The notes: generated by a model from the letters alone, not told the origin. DNA of 56,302 nucleotides from Actinomycetota bacterium (GCA_947372965.1 CANBVR010000003.1:1-56302), one strand, 5' to 3'; positions 27,814 to 37,115 are shown, counted from the stretch's first letter. A program made the numbers and translations.

Positions 27814-27872
27814 ATTGTGAGTTGGCCTCGAGGGTTGGTAGCCTTACCCCAGTAGTAAAGGTTTTAACACCC

Positions 27873-27956
27873 GTCCGGGTGGCGGAATTGGCAGACGCGC
27901 TAGCTTGAGGTGTTAGTGCTCGTAAGGGCTTAGGGGTTCAAGTCCCCTCTCGGACA
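27873..27956 (+). tRNA. tRNA-Leu (anticodon GAG)
   Basis: An 84-base tRNA with a seven-pair acceptor stem (GTCCGGG with CTCGGAC, one G-T), T arm AGGGG-TTCAAGT-CCCCT, anticodon stem CTAGC/GTTAG and loop TTGAGGT giving GAG. The long variable arm confirms a class II tRNA. It reads CUC and CUU leucine codons. The CCA end is not encoded. It is the only tRNA in the window and stands alone in the gap between the M20 peptidase and tdk. Confidence 0.95.
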
Positions 27957-28015
27957 CAAGTTTTAAAAAGGTAAATTCAACAATAATTCCTTCCCGGAAC
28001 TGGTTAGATCACACA

Positions 28016-28654
28016 ATGGCTCAATTGATTTACTACTGCGGAACAATGGATAGCGGTAAATCAACCTTGGCTCTCCAAACCGCCCATAACCATAAGAGTC
28101 GGGGTCGAAATGGCCTGATCTTCACTAATCAAGATCGCTCCGGTAAAGGTCAGATCTCATCAAGGTTGGGTCTGCAAAGTGATGCAATTGAAGTAGAGCC
28201 GGCTTTGGAACTTCATAAGTATGTAGTCGACTTGTTGTCACGGGGCGAGCGGGTTGAATTCATTATCTGCGATGAAGCTCAATTTTATACACCAGAACAG
28301 ATTGAACAACTAGCCCGTATCGTCGATGGGCTGGGAATTGATGTATTTGCCTTTGGCATCCTTGCTGATTTTCGCACCAAACTCTTCCCAGGTTCAGCCA
28401 GACTTGTTGAACTAGCCGACAGAGTACAAACCCTTCAAGTAGAAGCACTCTGTTGGTGCGGTGAGCGAGCAACCCACAATGCTCGAACCATAAATGGCGT
28501 GATGGTTACTGAAGGCGATCAGGTTGTTGTTGGGGATGTTTCTTCTAAATCAGAGATTGGCTATGAAGTGTTGTGTCGCCGCCACCATATGAGAAAGGTG
28601 ACATCTAAAGCTTCAAGGTCAGCCACTTACGACCCACTACCATTTAGCTCTTAA
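28016..28654 (+). CDS. tdk: Thymidine kinase (type II)
   Basis: 212 residues. P-loop GTMDSGKST near residue 9, Walker B ICDEAQFYTPEQ, the lasso loop around GFEVLCRR-like GYEVLCRRHH, and zinc cysteines in CWCG and CRRHH. It phosphorylates thymidine in salvage. Stand-alone gene after tRNA-Leu. TTAGAT lies six bases before ATG, close to but not matching TANNNT. A thymidine salvage step fits a small genome that scavenges nucleosides. Confidence 0.94.
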   Translation: MAQLIYYCGTMDSGKSTLALQTAHNHKSRGRNGLIFTNQDRSGKGQISSRLGLQSDAIEVEPALELHKYVVDLLSRGERVEFIICDEAQFYTPEQIEQLARIVDGLGIDVFAFGILADFRTKLFPGSARLVELADRVQTLQVEALCWCGERATHNARTINGVMVTEGDQVVVGDVSSKSEIGYEVLCRRHHMRKVTSKASRSATYDPLPFSS

Positions 28655-28701
28655 CAAAATACGGCAGGTTTGAATCCATGCCCGATCATCCTGGAGGAAC
28701 A

Positions 28702-29742
28702 ATGAAGACAAAAGGTTATGCAGTACTAGCAGCAAAGCAAGATCTCGTTCCTTTCGATTTTTCGCGCCGTGAGTTGCGCCCAGATGATGTTGCGCTAGAT
28801 ATTTCATTCGCTGGTATCTGCCACTCAGATATTCATCAAGCTAGAGAAGAATGGGGTCCAGCGATTTTCCCAATGGTCCCCGGACACGAAATAGCGGGGG
28901 TCGTAACCGAAATCGGTGGCGCTGTAACCAAATTCAAAGTTGGCGATCGTATTGGAGTCGGCGTTTTCGTTGATTCCTGCCGCAAATGTTCTTCATGTCT
29001 AGCTGGCTTACAACAATATTGCGTTGAAGGTATGACTGGAACTTACAACGGCTACGAGCGAGATGGAAAGACTGTTGCACAAGGTGGCTACTCAGATAAG
29101 TTCGTAGTAAATCAGGATTACGCGGTAAAGATTCCCGGCAATTTGGATATGTCTGGAGTCGCACCCCTACTTTGTGCAGGAATAACTTTGTACTCTCCTC
29201 TTCGGCATTGGAATGCAGGTCCTGGCAAGAAGGTTGGGATAATTGGACTCGGTGGACTCGGCCACATGGGAACAAAATTCGCAGCAGCCCTTGGAGCACA
29301 TACGACAGTATTTTCACATTCTCCAGAGAAAGAAGCAGATGCGAAGGCGATGGGCGCTGATGATTTTATCTCGACTAAAGATCCTAAAACTCTCGCATTT
29401 TTGCCTGCTGACTTTGATTTAATTCTAAACACAGTTTCAGCAGATATAAATATTGAGGATTATTTAAAGTTGCTAAAGCTTGACGGCACTTTGGTTGTAA
29501 TCGGACTTCCAGGAAAACCATACTCAGTTAACGTTCCCACCCTTTTAGGTGCCCGTCGTTCTCTTTCCGGGTCAATGATTGGTGGCATGCCACAACTGCA
29601 GGAAATGCTCGATTTCTGCGGCGAGCACAACATTCTGAGTGACGTGGAAGTTATCGATCCTTCGTATATAAATGAAGCTTACGACCGGACCGTAAAGAGC
29701 GATGTTAAATATCGTTTCGTCATAGATGCATCAAAGTTCTAA
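28702..29742 (+). CDS. Zinc-dependent alcohol dehydrogenase (MDR family)
   Basis: About 346 residues. Catalytic zinc ligands in AGICHSDIH and GHEIAG; structural zinc cysteines CRKCSSCLAGLQQYC; Rossmann motif IGLGGLGHMG. It matches the NADP-dependent cinnamyl/aldehyde-reductase-like group (YahK/AdhC type). I chose ATG 28702 because GGAGG (28693-28697) lies five bases upstream; the earlier in-frame ATG at 28678 has no site. Its stop overlaps convergently with the DUF554 gene by four bases. Physiological substrate unknown. Confidence 0.93.
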   Translation: MKTKGYAVLAAKQDLVPFDFSRRELRPDDVALDISFAGICHSDIHQAREEWGPAIFPMVPGHEIAGVVTEIGGAVTKFKVGDRIGVGVFVDSCRKCSSCLAGLQQYCVEGMTGTYNGYERDGKTVAQGGYSDKFVVNQDYAVKIPGNLDMSGVAPLLCAGITLYSPLRHWNAGPGKKVGIIGLGGLGHMGTKFAAALGAHTTVFSHSPEKEADAKAMGADDFISTKDPKTLAFLPADFDLILNTVSADINIEDYLKLLKLDGTLVVIGLPGKPYSVNVPTLLGARRSLSGSMIGGMPQLQEMLDFCGEHNILSDVEVIDPSYINEAYDRTVKSDVKYRFVIDASKF

Positions 29743-30473
29743 TTAAATTGATGAACTAGCCCCGTAATAAGTGGGGCTAAGAACAGGGCCGGCAATAGGT
29801 TCCCAACCGGAATATTCTTAATCCGCAATAACCTAAGAGAGATTCCCAAAAGCAAAATTCCACCCACGGTTGTCAATGAAACTATTTGATAGGCAGGCAA
29901 AACACTTCCTAAAAATATTCCTACCGCGGTCCAAGCAAGTTGGTAGATTCCAACTGGGAGTGCAGAGAGCGCAACCCCCCAGCCAAGTGAGGCAGCAAAA
30001 GCTATTGATGTGATGCCATCGAGGATACTTTTTAACGTCAATTGTGAGATTCCAGTACCCATACCGTCACTAATTGATCCAAGGATTGCCATGGGGCCAA
30101 TAACAAACAATAGGCTTGAACTTACAAATCCCTCGATAAATGGCGTTGTTCCATTTCTGTCGAATCTGTCTTTCAAAATCGCTCCGAGGCTCTCCATCCG
30201 CTCTTCAATTTTGATGGCCTGACCAATTAATGCGCCACCCAATAGAGAGAATAAGACAATTAAAATTGGCCAACCTTTAGGTAACGCCGCAATGAATTCA
30301 CTACTCCAAAGTCCCTTAATTGAATCGGCTGCAGCAAGAAGTGTGACACAGCCCAAGGCGCTAGTAATTAATTCTCTGGTATGTTCTTTAAAGCGAGAAC
30401 CCACCAAAATACCTGCTATTGATCCCAAAATTATGGTGGAGACATTTAATAAGGTTCCAAGACCCTTGAACAT
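29739..30473 (-). CDS. DUF554 family membrane protein
   Basis: 244 residues, mostly hydrophobic with about seven predicted helices. It starts with GLGTLLNVSTIILGSIAGILVG, close to the N-terminus of the YdfK/DUF554 family. Function is unknown; a transport role is often suggested but unproven. GGGGAG precedes the ATG, so this gene appears leadered, unlike its divergent neighbour. The gap to that neighbour is 37 bases. Confidence 0.85.
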   Translation of the reverse strand: MFKGLGTLLNVSTIILGSIAGILVGSRFKEHTRELITSALGCVTLLAAADSIKGLWSSEFIAALPKGWPILIVLFSLLGGALIGQAIKIEERMESLGAILKDRFDRNGTTPFIEGFVSSSLLFVIGPMAILGSISDGMGTGISQLTLKSILDGITSIAFAASLGWGVALSALPVGIYQLAWTAVGIFLGSVLPAYQIVSLTTVGGILLLGISLRLLRIKNIPVGNLLPALFLAPLITGLVHQFN

Positions 30474-30498
30474 AACTCCCCATTCACTCGGTTAAGGG

Positions 30499-30504
30499 TA
30501 AACT
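30499..30504 (+). promoter_or_regulatory. Putative leaderless -10 element of the YczE-like gene
   Basis: TAAACT followed by six bases and GTG 30511. The register supports GTG as the real start. Confidence 0.5.
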
Positions 30505-30510
30505 CTAACA

Positions 30511-31215
30511 GTGCTTGAAAAATCGCTAATTGTAAAAATAGGTCATTTCTTCAAACCTGCTCGAACAATCCCCCGAACTTCATGGACGGCTCACGGAAGA
30601 TGGGATTTGGGTTTTCGCCGCGTAGCAATATTGATCTTTGGCTTGTTGGTATTTGGTTTTGGCGACGCCTGCCTTATCAATTCACATATTGGCAATGCGC
30701 CATGGTCGGTTTTAGCGCAAGGTATTCACGTTCAAACAGGTATTCCCATCGGAGTAGGTACATTCGCAATTAGCACTGTCGTTCTCATGTTGTGGTGGCC
30801 GCTTCGGGAAAAACCTGGATTTGGAACCTTGATGAACATCCTTTTTATCGCCATTGCTATACAAATAGGAGTTGATTATTTTCCTAACCTACATAGCAAT
30901 CTCTTGTTACAAATACTTTATTGCTTCTTAGGTGTTGGATTAGTGGGAATTGGATCCTCTCTATATATAACTTGCGGCCTAGGACCTGGTCCTAGGGACG
31001 GTTTAATGACCGCGCTGCATCACAGAACTGGAATAAGAGTTGGAAGAGTCCGACTCTGTATAGAAATTGTTGCATTTCTAATTGGCTGGGCTTTGGGAGG
31101 CACAGTTGGGATTGGGACCGCAATATTTGCACTCTTCATAGGAAACTCAGTGGCTATCAATTTAAATCTAATTGTTAAACTTTCCAATCGATTGGGTCGC
31201 GACCACTTATCTTGA
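30511..31215 (+). CDS. YczE/YyaS/YitT-family membrane protein
   Basis: 234 residues with about five hydrophobic segments. Conserved blocks GFGDACLINSHIGNAPWSV and CGLGPGPRDGLMTAL are typical of YczE-like proteins, whose function is not established. GTG start fixed by the upstream TAAACT. Its last 41 bases overlap convergently with the 3' end of ung, the largest convergent overlap in the window. Confidence 0.83.
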   Translation: MLEKSLIVKIGHFFKPARTIPRTSWTAHGRWDLGFRRVAILIFGLLVFGFGDACLINSHIGNAPWSVLAQGIHVQTGIPIGVGTFAISTVVLMLWWPLREKPGFGTLMNILFIAIAIQIGVDYFPNLHSNLLLQILYCFLGVGLVGIGSSLYITCGLGPGPRDGLMTALHHRTGIRVGRVRLCIEIVAFLIGWALGGTVGIGTAIFALFIGNSVAINLNLIVKLSNRLGRDHLS

Positions 31216-31798
31216 GCATTGTGTTTGCCCTGCTAAATGGTTTGGAGCCAAAAAATCCGCGGTACGCAGAGAGCGGACTCGGGTGCGGTGAAGAGATCCG
31301 TTGATTTTGCGGGATCAGAGCTTCATATTTGGAAGCGCCTTTCCCCCAGAGGATAAAGATTGCTCCCAGTTCCACGTAATCCTCAACAACGCAAGAAGTG
31401 AAATCTTCCCATCCAAGATTCGCATGTGAGAGTGATTCTCCTTTAGAGACCGTGAGTATTGAATTAAGTAACACAACACCTTGCTCTGACCATTTTCCTA
31501 GATCGCCAGAGATAGATTCGATTCCCAGATCATCGCTAAGCTCTTTCAGAATATTTTTAAGCGTAGGCGGAATCTTGACACAATCACTTGGAACAGAAAA
31601 AGCAATTCCGCATGCATGAGATTCTGCTGGATATGGATCTTGTCCAATGATCACAACTTTGACCTGCGAATTTTGAACTTTGAGGGCGCGAAATACTAAC
31701 TCCTTGGCTGGCAAGAACTCTTTTGGCAAGCGCTCTTCAATCAAATCAACCTTTTTGGATAAATGACCCCAGTGTTTTGGGAGATATTGTGAAAGCAT
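31175..31798 (-). CDS. ung: Uracil-DNA glycosylase (family 1)
   Basis: 207 residues. Catalytic motif GQDPYPAESHACG with the water-activating Asp, and the leucine-loop motif SPHPSPLSAYRGF with the catalytic His. It removes uracil from DNA for base-excision repair. Slightly shorter than the common 220-225 residues, but all motifs are present. It is followed by the ABC ATPase gene five bases away on the same strand. Confidence 0.95.
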   Translation of the reverse strand: MLSQYLPKHWGHLSKKVDLIEERLPKEFLPAKELVFRALKVQNSQVKVVIIGQDPYPAESHACGIAFSVPSDCVKIPPTLKNILKELSDDLGIESISGDLGKWSEQGVVLLNSILTVSKGESLSHANLGWEDFTSCVVEDYVELGAIFILWGKGASKYEALIPQNQRISSPHPSPLSAYRGFFGSKPFSRANTMLKISGRDPIDWKV

Positions 31799-31803
31799 AA
31801 ATA

Positions 31804-32589
31804 TTATGAAATTGCGTTTGCCGAGAAGCGATTTCCAATTTGTGTAACAGTGATAGGCATCCCATAGGCTAAAGTCAGATTCTCCGAGGTCAAAACTTGA
31901 GATACTGGTCCTGAAGCAACGCTTTTGCCATCTTTTAGGAGAAGCGCATGCGTAGAGCTTGCTGGAATCTCTTCGATGTGATGTGTGATCATTAAGGTTG
32001 CCGGGGCGTTTGGGTCCCTTGCTAAAATCTCAAAGCGCTTGAGTAGATCTTCTCTTCCACCAAGATCCAAACCAGATGCGGGCTCATCCAATAGGAGTAA
32101 TTCCGGATCTGCCATAAGGGCTCGAGCGATCATTGTCCGCTTCTTCTCCCCATCGCTAAGGGTGAAAAAATATCGACTGGCCAATTCTCTTACCCCTAAT
32201 GTGGTTAGCAGCGCCGAGGCTCTAGATTCATCCCATAATTCGTAAGGTTCATTCCATCTACCAACAATTGCGTATGCCGCAGTGAGTACAACATCGATTA
32301 CCTTCTCGTCATCTGGAAGGTAGTTTAGAAGAGACGGACCCATCAACCCGATTCGAGGCCGCAGTTCGAAGACATCAACAGCACCTAGTTTCTTTTCAAG
32401 AATGGAAACGCTGCCCGCTGTTGGGTGCATTTGCGTCGCGGCTATCGTAAAAAGTGTGGTTTTACCTGCGCCATTTGCGCCTAGAACTACCCAGCGTTCG
32501 CCTTCGTTGACCGACCAGGAAATTGGACCAAGGATTGTTTTGCCGCCACGTACGACAGATACGTTCTGAAAATCTAGAACCTTGCCCAT
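31804..32589 (-). CDS. ABC-type ATPase without adjacent permease
   Basis: 261 residues. Walker A GANGAGKTT near residue 37, signature LSDGEKKR, Walker B LLLLDEPASGLDL, and H-loop ITHHIEE. No membrane component is adjacent. It resembles Rv3041c, which also neighbours serB2 in M. tuberculosis; that synteny is retained here. Substrate unknown; it may pair with a permease elsewhere or act as a soluble ATPase. Confidence 0.9.
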   Translation of the reverse strand: MGKVLDFQNVSVVRGGKTILGPISWSVNEGERWVVLGANGAGKTTLFTIAATQMHPTAGSVSILEKKLGAVDVFELRPRIGLMGPSLLNYLPDDEKVIDVVLTAAYAIVGRWNEPYELWDESRASALLTTLGVRELASRYFFTLSDGEKKRTMIARALMADPELLLLDEPASGLDLGGREDLLKRFEILARDPNAPATLMITHHIEEIPASSTHALLLKDGKSVASGPVSQVLTSENLTLAYGMPITVTQIGNRFSANAIS

Positions 32590-32595
32590 GGCGCA

Positions 32596-32641
32596 AAGAT
32601 ACCTTTTTTCATCGGCAGGAAGGTGTTCAACCCGCTAAAGT
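32596..32641. promoter_or_regulatory. Divergent leaderless promoters between the ABC ATPase gene and serB
   Basis: Minus strand: TATCTT (32596-32601) six bases before ATG 32589. Plus strand: TAAAGT (32636-32641) six bases before GTG 32648. The second match settles the serB start in favour of GTG. Confidence 0.5.
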
Positions 32642-32647
32642 TTGCAA

Positions 32648-33850
32648 GTGGAGAAGAATACATACACCGGCCTTGTGCTTTTATCTGGAGTCGATGCGCC
32701 AGGTGTGACTCAGGCCTTATTTTCAGCTCTCTCCCCTTTCTCCCTAATTATTCTTGATATCGAACAAGTAGTTATCAGGGGGCGACTGATTTTGACTGCG
32801 CTCATTGCTTTGGACCCGGCGCATGCCCCAGCAATAGAAACAGACCTGATAGAAATGGCAAAGCAACTTGATCTTGATCTTGCAATTGACTATTCCGAAG
32901 GCGAAAATTCAAATGAAGATTCTCGAAGTCATCTTCACATAGTGGCATTATCTCCAAATCTGAAAGCAGAAGGTGTAGCTGCAATAGCCAGTGAAATAAG
33001 CAAAAATGGTGGAAATATCGATCGTATTCGACGAACTGCTTCATATCCTTTAACTGCAATTGAATTTGATGTTTCTTTCCCTGCGTCAGGTATGGATCTA
33101 AAAAAAGTCCAGGGAAGTTTGGCGACGATCGCCCGATCCAATGGCATTGACATTGCAGTTGAGCGCAGTGGTTTAGCCAGACGCGCAAAGCGCATCGTCT
33201 TATTGGATATGGATTCTACGTTGATAAAGGAAGAGGTTATCGATCTACTTGCGAATAAGGTAGGAGTTGGAGAGCAAGTGGCGCAAATAACCGAACGTGC
33301 CATGAAGGGTGAGTTGGATTTTAAGCAGTCCTTACAGGAACGAGTTGGACTACTTGGCGGGTCCTCGGACAAGATTCTTGGAGAGGTTGCTAAAGAGATA
33401 ACACTTTCTCCCGGTGCAAGAACCTTGGTTCGTACACTTCACCGTCTCGGACACAAAGTCGGAGTTGTTTCTGGTGGATTTTTGGATGTCATAGAGCCTA
33501 TTCTTAATGAGCTTAATATTGATTTTTACCGTGCAAACAAACTCGAAGTTGTTAACGGAGTTCTAACGGGCAAACTTTTGGGTGAAATAATTGATCGCGA
33601 TGCAAAGGCATCTGCCCTTCGGCAGTTCGCCACTGATGAAGGAGTCGCTCTTAGCCAAACCATAGCTATTGGTGATGGTGCAAACGACCTAGGAATGCTA
33701 GAAGTTGCTGGACTCGGAATAGCTTTCAATGCAAAGCCCGCGGTGCGTGAGGCCGCCGATAGCACTATTAATTCTCCATACCTAGATGCCGTGCTTTATC
33801 TAATGGGTATCACCCGCGAAGAGATTGAAAAAGCAGACTTAGAAAGTTAA
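32648..33850 (+). CDS. serB: Phosphoserine phosphatase with N-terminal ACT domains (SerB2 type)
   Basis: About 400 residues. Two ACT-like domains (about 1-165; SGVDAPGVTQALF, IEQVVIRGRLILTALI) precede a HAD phosphatase with LLDMDSTLIKEEV, SGGFLDVIEP and GDGANDLGMLEVAG. It catalyses the last step of serine synthesis; ACT domains usually bind serine. I chose GTG 32648 because TAAAGT ends six bases upstream; TTG 32642 would fall inside that spacer. Convergent with hisG, gap three bases. Confidence 0.94.
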   Translation: MEKNTYTGLVLLSGVDAPGVTQALFSALSPFSLIILDIEQVVIRGRLILTALIALDPAHAPAIETDLIEMAKQLDLDLAIDYSEGENSNEDSRSHLHIVALSPNLKAEGVAAIASEISKNGGNIDRIRRTASYPLTAIEFDVSFPASGMDLKKVQGSLATIARSNGIDIAVERSGLARRAKRIVLLDMDSTLIKEEVIDLLANKVGVGEQVAQITERAMKGELDFKQSLQERVGLLGGSSDKILGEVAKEITLSPGARTLVRTLHRLGHKVGVVSGGFLDVIEPILNELNIDFYRANKLEVVNGVLTGKLLGEIIDRDAKASALRQFATDEGVALSQTIAIGDGANDLGMLEVAGLGIAFNAKPAVREAADSTINSPYLDAVLYLMGITREEIEKADLES

Positions 33851-33853
33851 TGG

Positions 33854-34702
33854 CTACAACCGGCAGGCGTGAATATCAGTAACTAGGATTCCGCGGGCAC
33901 CGACGGCCCAAAGTTCATCCATGATTCGATTGATATCAGTGCGTTTGACCATCGCTCGTACTGCATTCCATTCACTCTTTTGCAGTGGTGAAATTGTCGG
34001 GGACTCTATTCCCGGAGTTAGAGCGCAGGCAGCTTCTAAATCATCACTCATAACATCGTAATCAACCAAAACATATTGTCTTGCGATTACCACGCCATTT
34101 AAACGTCGAATCAAGGTCTCAACGCCTTGGTCTCTCGATACGTTTAATCTTTCGATTAGAACAGCCTCACTCCGCAATAGCGCGTCTCCAAATGTTGCAA
34201 GTCCCGCCTGGCGCAAAGTTCCACCAGTTGAAACCACATCGGCAATCACATCAGCAACCCCTAAACGGATTGCACTTTCAACCGCTCCATCTAAACGGAC
34301 GATATCTGCAGAGACCTTTTTGCTATTTAAATACGAAGCTAAAAGTCCAGGATAGGCAGTGGCTATGCGTTTGCCACCCAAATCAGACTCTTTTAGGTTC
34401 TGAGAAACAGGACCAGCAAATCTAAATGTGCTCTGTCCAAAATCTAAAGCTAAAATTTCACTCGCTGTTGCAGCGCTGTCGATCAATAGATCTCTGCCAG
34501 TAATTCCAACATCTAATTCGCCGCTACCTACATATACTGCAATATCGCGTGGCCGTAAATAATAGAACTCTACGTCATTCGTAGGATCAATAAAGACTAA
34601 GTCACGTGAATCTGATCTTTGGCGATATCCCGCTTCCCGTAACATTGCCGCAGAGGCTTCTGAAAGAGAACCCTTATTTGGTACAGCTACACGTAAAGTC
34701 AA
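33854..34702 (-). CDS. hisG: ATP phosphoribosyltransferase (long form)
   Basis: 282 residues: N-terminal catalytic lobes (RVAVPNKGSLSEA, VGSGELDVGITGRD, DVVSTGGTLRQAGL) and a C-terminal regulatory domain (about 205-282) seen in histidine-feedback-inhibited HisG. First step of histidine synthesis. TTG start supported by GAGGAG (plus-strand 34709-34714) six bases upstream. It follows hisE, 44 bases away, matching the actinobacterial hisE-hisG pair. Confidence 0.95.
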   Translation of the reverse strand: MTLRVAVPNKGSLSEASAAMLREAGYRQRSDSRDLVFIDPTNDVEFYYLRPRDIAVYVGSGELDVGITGRDLLIDSAATASEILALDFGQSTFRFAGPVSQNLKESDLGGKRIATAYPGLLASYLNSKKVSADIVRLDGAVESAIRLGVADVIADVVSTGGTLRQAGLATFGDALLRSEAVLIERLNVSRDQGVETLIRRLNGVVIARQYVLVDYDVMSDDLEAACALTPGIESPTISPLQKSEWNAVRAMVKRTDINRIMDELWAVGARGILVTDIHACRL

Positions 34703-34746
34703 TCGGTACTCCTCATTTTGGGATGGTCAGGATTCATTAAATTTAT

Positions 34747-35010
34747 TTACAGATTCTTATAGATATCTTGAAGTGTTAAACCCCGTGAAATCATCAAAAC
34801 TTGTAAATGATAAAGAAGTTGGCTTATTTCTAATGAGAGTTGTGCGTCATCCTGATACTCGGCGGCTATCCAAACTTCACCGGCTTCTTCAATAATCTTC
34901 TTCCCGATTGCGTGGATACCCGAGTCCAAAGCCTTAACCGTTCCACTATCTTCTGGCCGCAGCGTTGCGATCTTAGAGAGTTCTTCCCATAGTCCTTCAA
35001 AACTCTTCAT
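34747..35010 (-). CDS. hisE: Phosphoribosyl-ATP pyrophosphohydrolase
   Basis: 87 residues of MazG-like all-alpha fold: [18 protein letters not shown] carries the metal-binding acidic residues, followed by [14 protein letters not shown]. Second step of histidine synthesis. TAAAAT (35017-35022) lies six bases before ATG 35010, inside the end of rpe, suggesting a leaderless internal promoter for hisEG. Confidence 0.94.
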   Translation of the reverse strand: MKSFEGLWEELSKIATLRPEDSGTVKALDSGIHAIGKKIIEEAGEVWIAAEYQDDAQLSLEISQLLYHLQVLMISRGLTLQDIYKNL

Positions 35011-35014
35011 GCGG

Positions 35015-35692
35015 CTATTTTAACTTACTTGTCTCTGCTCGCGCTCTTAAATTCGAACACATCTCACCAGGATCCGAGGCTTGGAAAACAGCGCTTCCAG
35101 CAACAAAGGTATCTGCCCCGGCTGATGAGGCTAAAGCGATCGTATCCAGCGAGATACCACCATCAACTTGTAACCAAACTTTTGACAGAGCTCTTTGGTC
35201 AAGTTCCTTACGGGCAAATTCCACTTTAGTCATCATCTCATCCATGAATTTTTGACCTCCGAAGCCAGGTTCGACGGTCATAATCAGAATCATGTCGAGT
35301 TCATCTATGAGTGGCAAAATACTTGAAAATGGTGTCTTAGGTTTTAGTGCGATTGCCGCACGCGAACCAAATTCATGGATTTTCGAAATCGTCTCGCGTG
35401 GTTTCATACTTGCTTCAATATGAAAAGTCACGCTGTGGCAGGCAGCTTTAGCATATTCGATGGCTATTTCATCTGGATTATGTACCATTAAATGGGCATC
35501 TACTGGTAACTCGCTTTTAGAAACAATCTCCCTGGATTGTTCAAGTGAAAATGTCTGATTTGGAACAAAAATATTATCCATTATGTCAAGATGAAGTAGG
35601 TCCGCCTGTTTTGCTACCTTAGAAATCTCGTCAAATATTTGGCTATGGTTGGCGTTTAGAACACTTGGACAAATTCGAATATCGCGCTCCAT
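35015..35692 (-). CDS. rpe: Ribulose-phosphate 3-epimerase
   Basis: 225 residues. [38 protein letters not shown] and LQVDGGI cover all metal and substrate motifs. It interconverts ribulose-5-P and xylulose-5-P. I chose ATG 35692 because TACAAT is placed exactly six bases upstream (35699-35704) and the family length fits. An upstream in-frame ATG at 35752 would overlap rsmB and add a non-conserved tail. Confidence 0.94.
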   Translation of the reverse strand: MERDIRICPSVLNANHSQIFDEISKVAKQADLLHLDIMDNIFVPNQTFSLEQSREIVSKSELPVDAHLMVHNPDEIAIEYAKAACHSVTFHIEASMKPRETISKIHEFGSRAAIALKPKTPFSSILPLIDELDMILIMTVEPGFGGQKFMDEMMTKVEFARKELDQRALSKVWLQVDGGISLDTIALASSAGADTFVAGSAVFQASDPGEMCSNLRARAETSKLK

Positions 35693-35698
35693 GAACGA

Positions 35699-35704
35699 AT
35701 TGTA
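35699..35704 (-). promoter_or_regulatory. Putative leaderless -10 element of rpe
   Basis: TACAAT, very close to the canonical -10, followed by six bases and ATG 35692. It lies next to the 3' end of rsmB. Confidence 0.55.
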
Positions 35705-35714
35705 CTTCTTCTCT

Positions 35715-37115
35715 TTAAGGTTTGCGGAATATTGCCAAGAACATTGAGTCACATTCCTGCAAATGGGTCCAGAGTTGCATCGTTCCGTCCACTTTCATTC
35801 CGATCTCACCTTGCGGACTGAAATCTGAAATGGGTAATAACTCAAGATCCTTATGTCGATGTTTTGTATCTAGAACCTGGGCGGTAGTTTCAGCAAGATG
35901 AGGAGAACATGTTGCATAGGCAATCAATCCGCCCGGATTTAACATCTTGTATGCACTATCAATTAAGTCACGTTGGAGCGGTACCAACTCTTTCAAATCA
36001 GTTAGGCTCTTTCGCCACCTGGCTTCGGGCCTGCGTCGCAAAGCGCCGAGACCCGAACATGGGGCATCAATTAGGATACGATCAAAACTTTTCCCGAAAG
36101 ATTGAAAATCCCGCCCGTCGTTTGTCAAAATTTTATCTCTTGGGATTACACGGGCAACTAAATCAGCTCGATGTGAAGATGGTTCATTAGCGGTAAAAGA
36201 ATCATTTGGTCTATGGGTATTTAAGTAATTAAATATTAGGGCTGCCTTACCCCCAGGACCTGAACACATATCAAGCCAGGCGAGATCTTTTTCGGTAGCA
36301 GTTGCTAGGAAAATTTCGCTTAGAAGTTGCGAACCAACATCTTGTACTCCGGCACGTTTATCCTTAATCGCTGGATATTCATTTGGTAGGTGATCAGATA
36401 GAACTCCAAAGTTTGAAAGCGGCAAGCGCTCTCCCCCAGTCTCCAACAATTCTTCGACCGTACTCTTGCCAGGCCAAGCCACCAAGTTTGGAGCTACTGG
36501 TTGGTTATTTATAGCTAGTAATTTGCGAACTTCTTCCCAATCCTTCAATTGATCATGATAGGCACTCACTATCCACGCAGGATGGCTATAGATTATGCAA
36601 AGCTTATCTATCAGATCAATGTGCGAGTCTTCCTCCAAGCGCACATATATTTCCGGGTCACTTGAGATAGCTCGAAGTATCGCATTAATAAATGAAGCTT
36701 TAGATTCACCTGCAACTTTTCTTGCAAGCTCGACTGTCTCACTAACTGCTGCGTGATCTGAAACTCGCATCTCAAAAAGTTGATGTATTCCCAGGCGAAG
36801 TAGATCAACAACATTCTCATCCAATTGCGAAAAAGGACGATCGATCTTCTGTGAAATCGCATAATCATGCCGACCCTGCATACGTAAGGTGCCATAAGAA
36901 AGTTCAGTAACAAAACCTCGATCGCGTTGATCGAGTGAACTTTGTGAAAGCAATTCTGGTAGCCGTAAGTTTGCATACGCTCCACCTCGATTAACTTGGG
37001 TAATCAAATCAAAAGCTATTAGTCTTGATTGGCTGGGATTTGGTTTGCGAAATGAATCTCTTCCAGCAGGTTTATTCAAATTGTGACCCAGTAACAAGTC
37101 TTGCGCCTCGAGCAA
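35715..37115 (-). CDS. rsmB: 16S rRNA (cytosine-C5)-methyltransferase, RsmB/Fmu type
   Basis: Up to 466 residues. N-terminal NusB-like domain (about 25-160: SRLIAFDLITQVNRGGAYAN, ATELSYGTLR-like FVTELSYGTLR), then a Rossmann methyltransferase with LDMCSGPGGKA, DAPCSGLGALRRRPEARW and YATCSPHLAE, including both catalytic cysteines. The start is uncertain: TTG 37115 overlaps fmt by 44 bases, and another TTG at 37079 is in frame. Neither has a strong ribosome site. Follows fmt as in M. tuberculosis Rv1406-Rv1407. Confidence 0.92.
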   Translation of the reverse strand: MLEAQDLLLGHNLNKPAGRDSFRKPNPSQSRLIAFDLITQVNRGGAYANLRLPELLSQSSLDQRDRGFVTELSYGTLRMQGRHDYAISQKIDRPFSQLDENVVDLLRLGIHQLFEMRVSDHAAVSETVELARKVAGESKASFINAILRAISSDPEIYVRLEEDSHIDLIDKLCIIYSHPAWIVSAYHDQLKDWEEVRKLLAINNQPVAPNLVAWPGKSTVEELLETGGERLPLSNFGVLSDHLPNEYPAIKDKRAGVQDVGSQLLSEIFLATATEKDLAWLDMCSGPGGKAALIFNYLNTHRPNDSFTANEPSSHRADLVARVIPRDKILTNDGRDFQSFGKSFDRILIDAPCSGLGALRRRPEARWRKSLTDLKELVPLQRDLIDSAYKMLNPGGLIAYATCSPHLAETTAQVLDTKHRHKDLELLPISDFSPQGEIGMKVDGTMQLWTHLQECDSMFLAIFRKP

